Source: Sepioteuthis lessoniana (taxonomy: Eukaryota; Mollusca; Cephalopoda; Myopsida; Loliginidae). From it: a stretch of 64,000 bases of DNA. The DNA lies in the NCBI GenBank assembly GCA_963585895.1, contig OY757939.1, positions 56,707,650 to 56,771,649 on the forward strand. The letters are read 5' to 3'. The notes beneath the pieces are model-generated. The model made no database searches, was not told the DNA's origin, and saw nothing but the letters and a program-made list of their open reading frames with translations. A program made the position numbers and the translations under genes. Positions 52,545 through 63,944 of this stretch are shown in pieces. The number at the start of each line of letters is the position of its first letter. Within the stretch, counting starts at the first letter, position 1.

Positions 52545-53976
52545 CAAACAGTAGGAATATACAGTCAAGATATAGGAATGGAATTTAGCATGGATAAATG
52601 AGCCATGCGGGTGATAAAAAGAGGGAAAAGAGGTTCATCGGTAGGAACAGATCTATGAAATCAAGGAATGTATTACGACGCTTTGAGAGAAGGAAAACTA
52701 CAAGTACTTGGGAGCATTGGAAGCGAACACAATCGAACAAGAAATGAAAGGGAAAAATAAGAAAAGAGTACCCCAGAAGAACTTGAGCAGTCTGCCTTGG
52801 AAGATACTCGGGACCATTCGGGACAAGAGAGGAACTTAGACAAATAGAACAGAGGACAATGAAATTGATGATGATGCACAAAGCGTAACATCAGAGAGAT
52901 GACCTAGACAGACTATATGTGTTAAGAGAAGAAGGAGGAAGAGGACTCGCCAGTAGTTAGGACTGCGTACATGAATCAATACAAGGAGTCAAGGACTATA
53001 TTAAGAAGTGCAAAGAAAGACTAATTACAGCAGCCAACTGCTGCAGTGGGAGCATAAGTACAGATAGAAAAAATAACGAAGACAAGGAAGTAAAATGGGA
53101 AGAAAAATAACTGTATGGAGATTTCAAGCGACAAACTGGCGGGACTGCACATGAGAAGACGTGGTCATGGCGACGAAAAGAAATTCTCAAGAGAGAACCT
53201 GAAGCTCTTTTAATAGCAGCACAAAACAACTTCATAAGGACAATTATGTTTAAGCGAAAATTGATAAGATGCAACAGAATAACAAGTATAGGTTATGCAA
53301 AGAAAAAAAAAAACAACAAAAAACAAAAACAAAAAAAACAAAGAGATGAAACAATCATTCACATTGTAAGCGAATGTAGCAAACTAGCACAAAAGGAGTA
53401 CAAGACTAGGCATAAATGGGCAGGAAAGGATATCCACTGGCAATTGTGCAAAAGATTGAAATTTGACCATACTACCTGATGGTATAAGAAAAAACCAGAA
53501 TCCGTCTTGGAAAATGAGACGCATAAAATTATCTGGGATTTTAAAATAGAAATGGATTATTTAATTTTGATCAGAAGACCAGACGGTGTGATAATAATAA
53601 AAACAAAACAAAACAAAACAAAATATAAGAAACCAGAAAACTTTTCATTTATTGAACCACAGTGAAAGTGAAAGTGAAAGAAAGTGAAAAGATAAACAAA
53701 TATTCGGAAATTGCCAGAGAACTAAAAAGGAAATGGAACATGAAGGTGACGGTAATACCAACAGTAATTAGTGCGCTTGGAACGGCCCCCAAAGGATCGG
53801 AAATGAAATTCTAACTGTTGGAAATAATAGGAAGAATCGAGACAGTTCAGATTACGGCATTGTTGAGATGGGCGAGAATCTCAGAAACTCTCTCTCATTC
53901 AGACTCCAGTGAAAGTCCACCAGTAAAACGTTGGTGTGAAAACCTTGCAAGGAGTAAAATAATAATAATAATAATA

Positions 53977-53990
<14 letters not shown>
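52545..53990 (+). pseudogene. RLE-LINE, longest plus-strand piece, decayed
   Basis: In order: 'GMEFSMDK' region, 'RYSGPFG' region (52810), 'MMMHKA', 'DRLYVLREEGGRGLAS' (52910), 'QGVKDYIKKCKERLITAANC', 'IAAQNNFIRTIMFKRKLI' (53215), 'RDETIIHIVSECSKLAQKEY' (53345, zinc-knuckle), 'KPESVLENETHKIIWDFKI' and 'IRRPDGVI' (the P-D of the endonuclease), 'KWNMKVTVIPTVI' and the 3' end. Many stops and shifts; not functional. No SINE-B is present at the site used at 34.8 and 57.2 kb. Confidence 0.8.
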
Positions 53991-54007
<17 letters not shown>

Positions 54008-54230
54008 CTTCCATTCAGACTCCCGGGAAAGCCCACCAGTAAAACGTTGGTGTGAAAACCTTGCAAGGAGTAAAATAATTATAATAATAATAATAATAGA
54101 TAGATAGATAGATAGATACTTCCATTCAGACTCCCGGGAAAGCCCACCAGTAAAACGTTGGTGTGAAAACCTTGCAATTAGTAAAATGATAATAATAATA
54201 ATGATAGATCGATAGATAGATACTTATTAA
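53950..54230. repeat. LINE 3' end amplified as a tandem repeat with microsatellites
   Basis: 'CAGTAAAACGTTGGTGTGAA' and 'CCTTGCAAGGAGTAAAATAA' followed by (AAT)n and (ATAG)n, repeated three times with a period of about 115 bases. Confidence 0.85.
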
Positions 54231-54275
54231 TAGCGTTTGATAAAGACTTACAAATAAAGTATGAGGCTGGTGCCT

Positions 54276-54903
54276 TAAAATTCGTTGTGCATTGTTTAAT
54301 TATTGGAATGTGTCCTCGTATTTTTATTATTATTCTTTCCGGATTGAATTAACTTAAATTGAGTACAGATTTTTTTTTGTGATTGTTGAAGAATTGTAAA
54401 AAACAAAAAAAAAACAACAAAAAAAACCAGAAAAAAACAGAGCAAAGGAAAGGAAAACGCCCACGCACTCATAATTTTTTTTTTATGTTGCTATAAAATT
54501 ATCAAATGACGTTCAGTAAAGTGCAAAGAGGGATTTAAAACAAAATATTAAAAAATATACATATAAAAAATACAAAAATAAAATAAATAAATAATATAAA
54601 AAAGAAAGAAAGGAGAACGAAAAGAAATATGAAAATAAAGAAAGCTGCAAATAAAAAGAAAAAGAAAAGAAACAAAAACAAAAAGCAAAAAGAAACAAAA
54701 GTGGAAATGAATAAACAAATAAATAAATAAGAATCATTCCGTTTGCCGAAAGGAAAAGGTAGGGTAAAAACGAGAATGGTTATGAATAAAAAAAAAAAGG
54801 AAAAAAGTACATTGAAAGAAGGAAAGAAAGAAAGAAGACGAACTAATATGAAGAAAAGAAAGAAAAGAAAATTTATATTTAAAGAAAAAAGAAGTTATTG
54901 TTA

Positions 54904-54935
<32 letters not shown>

Positions 54936-55721
54936 GGTACAGATATAAAGAAAAGAATATTTATATTTAAAGAAAGAAAGAATTACATTTAAAAAAGAAA
55001 GAAAAAAGAAGGAAAGAAAGATTAATTGCATTTAAAGAAAGAAAGAAAGAACATGTATAAAGAAATTAAGAAAAGAAAGTTACTTTTAAAGAAAGAAAGA
55101 AAAAAGTACAGTTCTTAAGAAAAGAAATAAAAGAAACAGTGACAGTTTGAAGAAAGAAAGAAAGAAAGAAAGGAAGAAGACAGGAATCATTAAAAACAAA
55201 AAGAAAAACGTCACTGAAAAACAAGCGGAATTATGGATAAAAATCAGAAAAAAAAAAGAATATTTCTCTTTAACTTTTCTTCGACTTTAATTTTTCCTCT
55301 GATGTCTTTTTTGCAATTCTTTGTGTTTCTGTACCATTTTCTCTCAATTTAACGGAATAATTCCTTTCTTTCTTCTTTTCTTCTCTTCATTTGCAATTTT
55401 ATTTCTTCGAATATTTCTTTTCGTTTTCTTTCTTTGTTTTTCTTGATTTTTAGTTGTCTCATTTTTGTTTTTTTGTTTTTCTTTTTCCTTTTAATTCCCT
55501 CTTTGCACTTTTCTGAACATCATTTTATAACGTTATAGTGTCATAAAAAATTATGAGTGTGTGAGCGTTTTCAATTGTTTGTTTGTTTGTTTTTAGTTCT
55601 TCAACAATTGTAAAGAAACGCTCTATATAATTTAAGTTGATTTCGATCTTGAACGACTAACAACTAAAATGCAACGGAAAGGACATAGTGCAAAATTAAA
55701 ATAATTCACAACGAATTTTTT
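54276..55721. repeat. Large imperfect palindrome with purine-rich centre
   Basis: Left arm about 54276-54745, right arm about 55345-55721, inverted. Pairs of landmarks: 'AAAATTCGTTGTG' with 'CACAACGAATTTTT', 'GTGCAAAGAGGGA' with 'TCCCTCTTTGCAC', 'CACTCATAATTTTTT' with 'AAAAAATTATGAGTG', and 'AACTTAAATT' with 'AATTTAAGTT'. The centre (54780-55250) is an (AAAG)n-type tract. Foldback-type transposons and inverted duplications have this form; no transposase is present. Confidence 0.85.
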
Positions 55722-55764
55722 GACGGTGGACTAATACAATTGTTAGTATGCCTTACTTAAACGC

Positions 55765-56300
55765 TATTCAAGCCCAGTAGGTTGGGGCTGTAGAATACAT
55801 CGAATGCATCTTTGCAGGTGGGGGGAGTAAAACTCCCCCAACGAGTTTCCTTGATATGGCATTAAATAATCTGATGGTGAGGCTCCAGTAATTCTGGAGA
55901 TTTGGGGAATGCGGAGTATCCTTTCATTGCCATCACTCCCAGGTCCATTTTGACCCGGAATGGTAGCACCTGATAGGGGCTTATCTATGGGTGAAATAGA
56001 ACAGTTTGACATTTAAACTGCAAACAAATGACATGATAAAATAAATTTTAATTGATAGAACTGTTTGATCATTTAACTGTGTGCAAACAAATGACTGATG
56101 TTTAATTGAATTGTTAAATATATATCAATACTTGGAAACATTTAACTTTGACTTACTCTAAATTTAATTGTTAGAAATTGCACTGTTTGATCATTTGACT
56201 GTGTGTATTTTGAAAATATGTTTACAAATCATAAATTCATTATATTTGTAAAAACAGGATTTGGCATTCAATAATCAACAATGGTTGATATGTCGGAGAA
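55765..56300 (+). mobile_element. D-element, most complete plus-strand copy
   Basis: Head 'CAGTAGGTTGGGGCTGTAGA' to 'CTTATCTATGGGTGAAATAG', tail array to about 56215, 3' end 'TTTGGCATTCAATAATCAAC' and 'AATGGTTGATATG'. Good reference copy. Confidence 0.85.
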
Positions 56301-56339
56301 CCAAACCAAACAAAATCAAACGCCATTAAAAAGTCTGTT

Positions 56340-56341
56340 CA

Positions 56342-56388
<47 letters not shown>

Positions 56389-56449
56389 TTCAGTCTGTTC
56401 ATATCTATCTATCTCTGTCTATTCATATCTACCTATTTCAGTCTGTTCA

Positions 56450-56492
<43 letters not shown>

Positions 56493-56500
56493 TCTTCTCC
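56340..56500. repeat. (ATCT)n microsatellite with CAGTCTGTTCATATC spacers
   Basis: Three main ATCT blocks separated by near-identical spacers. Confidence 0.9.
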
Positions 56501-56529
56501 TTCTGATTGTCATTATAATTTTACTCATT

Positions 56530-57192
56530 TTAGAGTTTTCACACCAGCGTTAGCCGATGGATTTCCATTGGAGTCAGAATGACAGCAAGTCTCCTTAAGT
56601 CTCCAGGACTCTTCTTAGTATTCTGGCCGATCTCAACAATGCTGCAATTTGGATAGTCTCCACTTGTCCTCTTATTTACAAGTCCTCCAGTCTCTGTAGC
56701 AAGCCTTTCGTGACCGTGCCGAGTGCATCAATTATGATTGGTATCACAGTCATCTTCATGTTCCACAGTTTTTTTTTCACTTCCTTAGTAAGATCAACGT
56801 ATTTATCTCTTTTCGCTTTCTTTCAATTCTACTCTGTGGTCAGCCGGAACGACAAAGTCCACAATTCGGCCGGTTCTTTTTTTGTTGATTATCGCTCGGT
56901 CTGGTTGTCTTACAGAGATTAGAAGATCCGTTTGTATCTCAAAATCCCAGAGAAGTTAATCCCATAAAAGTCTCATTTTACTGGGCAGATTCTGGTTTGT
57001 GCAAATACTATTTGTTCCTACGGTCAAATTTAAGTACAATTCACTGTAGATCACCTTCCCTATTCAGTCGTGTCTGGTCTTAGACTCTCTTCGCGTTAAT
57101 TTACTGCATTTGCTTATCATGTGATTGATCGTTTCATTTCTATCAAAATCTACATCTGCTATTTGGTTGCGTCTTGCCTGTTTTTGCTTTCA
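56530..57192 (-). pseudogene. RLE-LINE endonuclease and C-terminal region
   Basis: Minus strand: the 3' end at 56530 ('AGAGTTTTCACACCAGCGTT') through the equivalents of 'IPIIIDALGTV', 'ARELK', 'SADHRVELKES', 'EIQTDLLISVRQPD', 'NLPRTKMRLLWD' (broken) and 'DRNETINHMISKCSK' to 57190. Long and ordered. Confidence 0.85.
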
Positions 57193-57194
57193 CA

Positions 57195-57435
57195 TAAAAG
57201 TAAAGCTGGCGACCTTAGTCGAGGGTGACCCGAAGGCTCCGAGGTGTATGGAAGGGCGCTATTCAATTCCCTGGATTACTCTGCTTTACCATTGATCCGT
57301 ACCCTGTAATGCTGAATGTTAAGCAAACCGGCATCAAATACCATTTTAAAAAAATTTTTGTTATGACTTGACCTGGGATTCAGGCCCGGTTTCCTGGACC
57401 ATTGGCGATTAGAGTGCTCATTAGTTATTCCTTAT
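57195..57435 (-). mobile_element. SINE-B inserted in RLE-LINE
   Basis: 'GTAAAGCTGGCGACCTTAGT' to 'ACCATTGGCGATTAGAGTGC'. Occupies the same LINE position and orientation as the SINE-B at 34795-35062. Slightly shortened near the 'CCGAAGGCTCC' region. Confidence 0.85.
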
Positions 57436-57522
57436 GGCGTTGTTTTCTGCTGATATCCGGGGAAATACAGTTTCTACCTTAAGGTTTCCCTTTCTTAGTG
57501 ATGTACAAGTTTTATCAAGTGA
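57436..57522 (-). pseudogene. RLE-LINE continuation beyond SINE-B
   Basis: 'CCTTATGGCGTTGTTTTCTG' is the minus-strand equivalent of 'ENNAIRN'. Matches 35065-35100. Confidence 0.65.
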
Positions 57523-57524
57523 GG

Positions 57525-57800
57525 TGCCCGTGGTGTAATGGTTATCGTCGTAGGAAATGGATACGGCGACACGAGTTCAAATCCTGGACGAGACTGATTG
57601 CATTTCACATAGCACTAATACCCTTGGGAAAGGTATGAATCCAATTATTCTCCCTCCAGCTGTAGGCAGACTGAGTTCTTCAGCCTTGGTGAGACAATTA
57701 GTCTAGGAGAAGGAAAACTCTGAATTCAAACCTGTTAAACCCCGCTTAAACAATGACCTTGTGTCATATCCTGCCCGAGTGGAGGGGTTGGTAAATATGA
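57525..57800 (+). mobile_element. SINE-A, near full length
   Basis: 'GTGCCCGTGGTGTAATGG', 'CGAGTTCAAATCCTGGACGA', 'CCTGCCCGAGTGGAGGGG'. The best-preserved head for defining the family. Confidence 0.92.
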
Positions 57801-57804
57801 TCAT

Positions 57805-59990
57805 GTGAGATTCCGCTTGTTTGTCGCTTGAATGTCCATACAGTTGTTTTTCTTCCCATTTTTGTTTTCTGATTATTTTTTAACTGTTGATGCTTGTTTT
57901 GTGTGTTGTTTCCGGTGGCTGTAATCAGTCTTCCTCTGCGTTTTTTATGTAGTCTTCGAGTCGTTCAATGCTTGATACATAGTCTGTTTACGTCATCCCG
58001 GGGATGTAAGGCCTCTCCTTGAGTTTTCTTGTTCTCCAGTCAATTTGTTTAAGTTCTTCTCTGATCCACTTTAAGAATGGTCCCGAGTATCTTTCAAAGG
58101 GGACAGCCCAGGTATTTATCCCTTTGATGAGATTTCTTCTTTCTAGTTTGGTTTCTAATAGCTTCCTTGTTCTCATGAGATATTCTTTTTTCTTTCATCT
58201 CTACTTGTTTGCTGGTGTCAGCTTTCAATATTCCAAAGTTTTGTAGGTTTCCATTTCTCCGGGGGGTTCTAATTTTTTCTTAATTTTGTGGTTGTTTTTC
58301 TTCATTCATAAGTCGTTTTCCATTTTTCTTTATTAGTATGGCACACTTTTCTATGTCAAATTCCACCTTTATATCAGTTTTTAATCCTTTCTGTTTTTTA
58401 GTAAATTGTTTGACGTCATGTACATTTTGGTGGTTGATTTTTTCTGAGATTTACGAAGTATCTATCCGGCTGTGCATTTCCTAAGTATGTGATTGAGTGG
58501 TATCATCGCTATTGCAAATAGTAACAGTGATAGAGCATCTTCCTGGAGTTCTCTCTCTGGATTTTCAATTCAGTTAAACTTTTTCCTCGTACTTTCAGTT
58601 CGGCTTTCCAGTTCTCCATGGTATGTTCTATAAACTTTACCACTTCGTTTCATTCACTTATTGAAGAAAACGGTAAGAGCTTTGCTATTTTAATACTTCC
58701 TGATTTAGTCCATGTTATGATCAAGGGGAGGTTGAAATGATAACACGATTCGAAAATGAGTGATAAAAAATATATTGAAGGAAAATAGTACATACATAAA
58801 AGATAACTGGGAGAAACCTCTCCTCAGCTTAACACAATCATGAACATTACATCCGTTCTTGGTGACGGTTCGCCGAGACCGTGCAGAAGAGAGCTTAGCC
58901 GGTATGTGTCACATGGATTTTCAATTCAGTTAAACTTTTTCCTCGTACTTTCAGTTCGGCTTTCCAGTTCTCCATGGTATGTTCTATAAACTTTACCACT
59001 TCGTTGGATATCTTGCACATTTTGAGACAGTCAATTATCCAGCTTTGCGAAACCATATCATGTGCCTTTTTATAGTCAATCCACGTTATAGCTAGTTTTT
59101 TCCGTCTCGTTTTACTCTCCTTCAGGACGCATCGATCAATTTGAAGTATCTCTCCTGTACCTCTGGTCCATTTGCGGGATCCTTTCTATTCCTCCGGGAA
59201 CAATCCGCGGCTTTTTAGCGAACTGTAAATCTCCTCCCAAATTTGTGCCGTTTGTATTTTCCATATCATCGGTAGACACGTTATGGGTCAGTAGTTGTTT
59301 CTTTGGGAGACTTTTTGGGTCAGGGTGGTCTTTCCTTTTGTCATCCATTCGGGTATGTCTGTTTCTTGTAGGCACATATTCATTTCGATAGCCACTCTGT
59401 CATAGATAGAAGAGATTTTCTTAAACTAGTATCCATGTATGCCATCGTGTCCTGGCGTTTTCCAATTTGGTACTTTTTTAAGTGTTGCTCTGAGTGAATC
59501 GAGGTGTATTTTTGCCTTCAGTCCTTCTAGATATAACTTTTTCCCATATTGCTTATCTATTCGGCTTTTCTTTTATGTTCTCTTCGTTTTGTTATAGAAT
59601 CGTTTTATTTCTTTGTCATCCGGTTGTTGGTATGTGTTGGTGCATTCTCCCTACTTGCTGGTAGAATTTTCCTTCGTTGTTTTGGAATGTTCTGTTTTGT
59701 CTGTATTGTTTTATCTTGTCTCAATATCTTTTTAGTCTTCCTTCTTTCGCAAGTACCTTTTTGTTTATTTCCTCCAGTTGTACAATTTGTTTTACAAGTT
59801 GCTTTTTTCTTTCGTCCCAACTTGTTCTAGCGTTCCTCCTCTGTCTTATCAGTTTTGCTCGTTTTAGATTTTTTTAATCTGTGTTTCCAGTCGAATTTCC
59901 CATCCAGGTTTTGAGTTTCTGTTCATGTTTTTTTGGGCAACACCAATTTTGTTACATATTAATTTCGCTCCTGCATAGATAAGTTAATTT
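57805..59990 (-). pseudogene. RLE-LINE reverse-transcriptase region, decayed
   Basis: Minus strand. The equivalent of 'NYRPITCLPMMWK' lies near 59250-59290 (one stop inside), which is a reverse-transcriptase palm-region motif of non-LTR elements. Farther on come 'LAITWIDYKKAHDMV' (59050-59095), 'SWIIDCLKMCKISNE', 'MRTRKLLETKLERRNLIKGI' and 'NTWAVPFERYSGPFLKWIRE' (57988-58176), and 'EELKQIDWRTRKLKE'. Several frames are used. A 90-base segment is duplicated around an insertion at 58650-58916. The catalytic Y-x-D-D motif was not located with confidence. Confidence 0.8.
58560..59007. repeat. Duplicated 90-base LINE segment flanking about 266 extra bases
   Basis: 58560-58650 ('TTTTTCCTCGTACTTTCAGT', 'CTCCATGGTATGTTCTATAA') is repeated at 58917-59007. 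The sequence between is partly LINE-like ('CTTCCTGATTTAGTCC') and partly unrelated. Confidence 0.75.
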
Positions 59991-59995
59991 AATTC

Positions 59996-60507
59996 TGTTG
60001 TATAGTCACAGCCAACTATAAATACACATATACGTGCGGAAACATAACGAAGCAATAAAGACGAGCGAACACAGTTCTTTAGAAAAATCTATCTCTCACT
60101 TTACTGAAAGGGTTCGAAAGAGTTACGAAGGGTATTATTGTGTGAGAGGTGAGTTGGAGACTGAACAGAACTGCAACATATTGACCCTTACTCTTATGGC
60201 CATAACAGCGTTTCTTTCCTGTTCTCATGCGCTGCTCAACCGGAGGCCTGGGAGCTCAGCCTCTTCTGGGACATGGTTCTCATTCCAGCATCTTCTCTCC
60301 AACTGATGAGAACTTCCTGTCACCGGGGTTATATCATAATTTGACGTTCACCTACTTCCTGTGAGCGTCACAATTCGCTCTAATTAAACCCCTCGACAGT
60401 CAAGGTCGCCCCTGATTCCCTGATATCTTCGACCGGATGCACCTGTTATTTACTCAGGTGCATTTCTTCTTTTCACAGCTTGGCCGGTCGGAGGTCAATA
60501 TGCAACA
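59996..60507 (-). mobile_element. LTR-beta solo LTR, inverted copy
   Basis: 512 bases between TGTTGTATAG (left) and TATGCAACA (right). Landmarks in minus orientation: 'GCTTTATTG' poly(A) region near 60050, 'TATGGCCATAACAGCG', 'CTGCTCAACCGGAGG' and 'GGTGCATTTCTTC'. Flanks ATTC and TTTC differ by one base, so a target duplication is only suggested. It also lies within RLE-LINE sequence. Confidence 0.85.
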
Positions 60508-60561
60508 TTTCCATGATCTTAACAATGCTACAGTTTTGATGATTTCAATATTATCATCATG

Positions 60562-60593
<32 letters not shown>

Positions 60594-60870
60594 GTTATTG
60601 TTTTTTTTTTACTCATTTGTGAGTTTTTCACACAAGTGTTAGCCGATAGTTCACTGCATTTGCTTATTATGTGAATGATCGTTTCGTCTTGATCTTCACA
60701 CAATCTATATTTGCTATTTTGCTGCATCTTATTTATTTCTACTTTACTTTCAGTTTTATATAATGCTTTACTAAGACCTAGCATGAGGGAAGGTAGTGAT
60801 TATATATATTCTCTGTATTCATGTTTTTTCTACCTTTTTTCGGCCAACTCTTTCAGTCGTATCGTTAGTA
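60508..60870 (-). pseudogene. RLE-LINE fragments, rearranged
   Basis: 3'-end sequence ('TTCCATGATCTTAACAATGC', 'GAGTTTTTCACACAAGTGTT') is joined to zinc-knuckle sequence ('KYRLCEDQDETIIHI' on the minus strand) with a (TAT)n tract between. Confidence 0.7.
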
Positions 60871-60875
60871 GTTAT

Positions 60876-61800
60876 TGTCACGTGGTCTACCACTGAGAGG
60901 AGAGAAATAAGGAATTTCCACTACCCATCCGTGTTTGAATTAACAGGCCGCCAAAGACTGACCGTTAAAAAGAGGAATAGGAATGTAGGTCAATTCCTCG
61001 CGGCCGAAGTAACAAATCGAGATCAGAATGAAAGCCAACAGATGTTTGCACTGTGACCGGATGGAAGAAGAAAGAAGCTAAATGATTGGCCAGAACCCTA
61101 AAGCGGAAGTAGCCCCCTTTTCGTCAGCGGAAATAGAAAGAAAGAAATCAGTTTTGAAGATAGATATCGCCGTGAACAGATGGGCGAATCTCATGCCAAA
61201 CTCCAGGCGAAGAAGCAGAACCGGGGTTTTCAGGACAGTAGTTGATGTGATAAGATGTATTGAAACTGCCGCCGAAATTCTCGGGGAAAAGCGGAAAGAA
61301 TCTTGGACAAGAAGATAGCAGACGCCTTCAAGCCAAGCTATATATAAAACCCCGCTAGCCCGTAAAAGAGAAAGTACTCTCAGAAGGAACCCGTCAAAAA
61401 GCTAAGTAAACCTTAAAACTGTTTCTCCCTACACCCTTCCTAAGTACTGCAATTACATACTCTCTCTCTCTCTCTCAATTTAAAGAAGGAAGAAAGAAAA
61501 GAATAAGGAAGAAAGACATTTGTATATTTGATATTATCTGCTGATAATATAGCCGACACGTTAAATATGTGTATCCGCATGTATTAAAAACCTTGTTATA
61601 TTTCATATCGCTCCTCGTGTCGAAATTTATTCATTGTGTTGTCTACCTATCAAGTTGTTCCTTTTCAGCTTCATTCGCCTCATGTTATTCTCGCTAAATG
61701 TCTTATTCGCCTTTAAAAATATTACACGGGAAATTGGAATTGTCGACTCCGATAAATAATAATATTATATCTAAACCTAGAGGCCCATATCTTCCATTAT
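60876..61800 (+). mobile_element. Possible LTR or insertion with a TATA box
   Basis: Interrupts RLE-LINE sequence (LINE on both sides at 60870 and 62155). It starts TGTCACGTGG and contains a strong TATA-type CTATATATAAAAC at 61338-61350. The right end is not fixed; 'CCA' before TTAT at 61796 would give TTAT on both sides, but the ends do not form an inverted pair. Two short plus-strand frames have no recognisable similarity. Confidence 0.3.
61338..61350 (+). promoter_or_regulatory. TATA box candidate
   Basis: CTATATATAAAAC followed by GC-rich 'CCCGCTAGCCCG'; the typical shape of an RNA polymerase II core promoter. Confidence 0.4.
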
Positions 61801-62154
61801 CCTAGGGGTAGGAAAAGGTAGTAGCCTGGTGTGTGTGTGTGTTAACGTGAAATTTGGAAACCCCTTGCCAGCGGCGGTCAATCTAGCCCCAAATTAACCC
61901 CAACATAATCTGCCAGTTTCCCTACGCCCCAAAAGGGAATCTTAACTGGAACTTATTTTGCGATGGATCAAGTGCCAGGCTGCCCCGTCTTCACACATGC
62001 AAAAAATAAACTCCCGTCTTGGGATAAATATCTTATACCGCGTCACATTATCTAAAGAGTTGGGCAGTTCTGCAAAATACAGTTGTTTATTTTTCATATC
62101 GGCTGTGACTGCCAGGTACTTTTATTATCAATCTAAGCGATTTTATTTACATCG
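61801..62154. other. No gene or recognised element
   Basis: Contains a short GT tract near 61831. No identified family. Confidence 0.4.
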
Positions 62155-62300
62155 GTTTTACCTGGTTATTTTTCACTGGAGCCAAAGTGACAGCAAGTTT
62201 CGTCATTTCTCCAGTACTCAGCTAAGAATTCTAGCTGATTTTCCGAGCGCTGGGGTCTGGATGGTCTCGATGTTAACTGATAGATTGGCTCTGATATTTT
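62155..62300 (-). pseudogene. RLE-LINE 3' end
   Basis: 'GTTATTTTTCACTGGAGCCA', 'GTGACAGCAAGTTTCG' and 'TCTGGATGGTCTCGATG' match the 3' end. Confidence 0.7.
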
Positions 62301-62351
62301 ATTAAACATATTGGAGAAAATTTGAAAAGGTTTAATCAGTTGTCACAAAAG

Positions 62352-62377
62352 CAAAAAAAAAAAAAAAAAAAAAAAAT
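62352..62377. repeat. Poly-A tract
   Basis: About 26 A. Confidence 0.9.
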
Positions 62378-63058
62378 TAATCTTAAATGAGTTTTCTTGA
62401 CAGGTAAATGACCTTTAAGAGCATTTAAGAACTTAGCTGTGATTAGATAATCTTAGCCTAAGGGAATTTAGAAATTTAGTTTGAAATTTAACGAGTTAGC
62501 CCAGAACTGCTGAAGAGACCGGATATCCATATTCAATCGATGGTCTCAGCAGCTCCTGACTAGTACAAGTCGGTAATGTGTTGAAAAATGGTCAAAGATG
62601 AATCAAATAACATTTGCATTCAGAATATGTGATCTTGTTTATTCGAAGATCGAAAAGCGTGTGGTCTACTCGACTGTCGCTGTAGAGTACGCCGACTGCA
62701 CCCCTACATAGGACTAAGACCGCCACATCAACGTGTATCCTGGATGATGAGGCTCCAGTGCCGGAATTTGAAAAATATGGAGTATACTTCATTACAATTA
62801 CTCCCAGGTTCGCACAGACCCGGAGTGTTAATACCTGTGGGGTCCTATATATGGGTCAACAGAATGATTTTATCGATTACTATACTTTAAACTATTTAAC
62901 TGTGTACAAACAAATAACTAATGTCAAATTGAATTATCAGAATTATATATAGTAATACTTGGAACTATTTATATGTGTGCAAACAAATAAGCTTTAGCTA
63001 ATTAAAAACGTTACCCACCAACAATTCGATTACAAACTATATATATTTGATATGTTTA

Positions 63059-63944
63059 CGTGGTGAATTCAATAAGTTTCCACACTTTTTGTACAGGCAT
63101 TTAAAATTGTCGTAGACTCTTGAAAATTCACTATGTTGTTGCTATACATCTTATAAGATGATAGACCAATTTTTATGATTTCAGCTTCAAATGAACAGCT
63201 ACAACAGCAATTGGAATACACCCTACAAAAGCCTGATTGTCACAGCTGGTGAATTTCAAAAATGCATTCTGGACGTGAGGATACTTTAGAAGAACGATAT
63301 GTAATAAAATTGTGTTTTAAATTTGGGAAAAATGCCACAGAAACGTATGGAATGCTTCAGACTGCTTTTCGACCATCTTGCATGAATCGAGCATCAGTTT
63401 TTGAATGGCATAAGAGATTCAAGGAAGGCAGGGAGTCTGTGAGGGATGATGAGAGGTGTGGGAGGAGTAAGGAAGTCAATATACCAGAGTTGATTGGCCA
63501 AAGGGTTAGGGTTACTATGTTGAGATTCTAAAGGAGTTCAGGAAGAGATTCCTAGGGAAGAGGTCAGCACTCTTGAAATCAGGTCAGTGGCATTTCCACC
63601 AGGACAATACACCAGTCCACAACTCCATCCTTGTCACAGATTATTTGACCAAGATGGGCATCAAGACAATTCCTTACCGTTCCTATAGTCCAGACATTGC
63701 TTCCTGTGACTTTTGCTTATTCCCTAAGCTCTCAGGCTGTCGTTATGAGACAATTGAAGAGATGAAAGAGGCTATGACGAAGGTCATTGACACGCTCACA
63801 CAAGAGGACTTCCACGGGGCCTTGCAGAAGTTGTTGGAACGGTACAACAAGTGCATTGCAGCCGGAGAAGATTACTTCGAAGGGGACTAAAGTTTCATGT
63901 GTGTACTATACAAAAAAGTGTAGAAACTTATTTAATGATCCTCG
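63059..63944 (+). mobile_element. Internally deleted mariner, 886 bases, TA target
   Basis: Ends 'CGTGGTGAATTCAATAAG' and (inverted) 'CGAGGATCATTAAATAAG', both followed by TTTC-type inverted-repeat sequence; TA on both sides. Same internal deletion as the copy at 28793-29687. Confidence 0.9.
63262..63890 (+). pseudogene. Mariner transposase, internally deleted and frameshifted
   Basis: N-terminal helix-turn-helix part 63262-63531 ('[16 protein letters not shown]' and 'ERCGRSKEVNIPELIG') and C-terminal part 63573-63890 ('SGQWHFHQDNTPVHNSIL' with the second catalytic aspartate, 'SYSPDIASCDFCLFPKL' with the third, ending 'CIAAGEDYFEGD'). The central segment with the first catalytic aspartate is absent and the two parts are out of frame. 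No active enzyme is possible. Confidence 0.85.
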
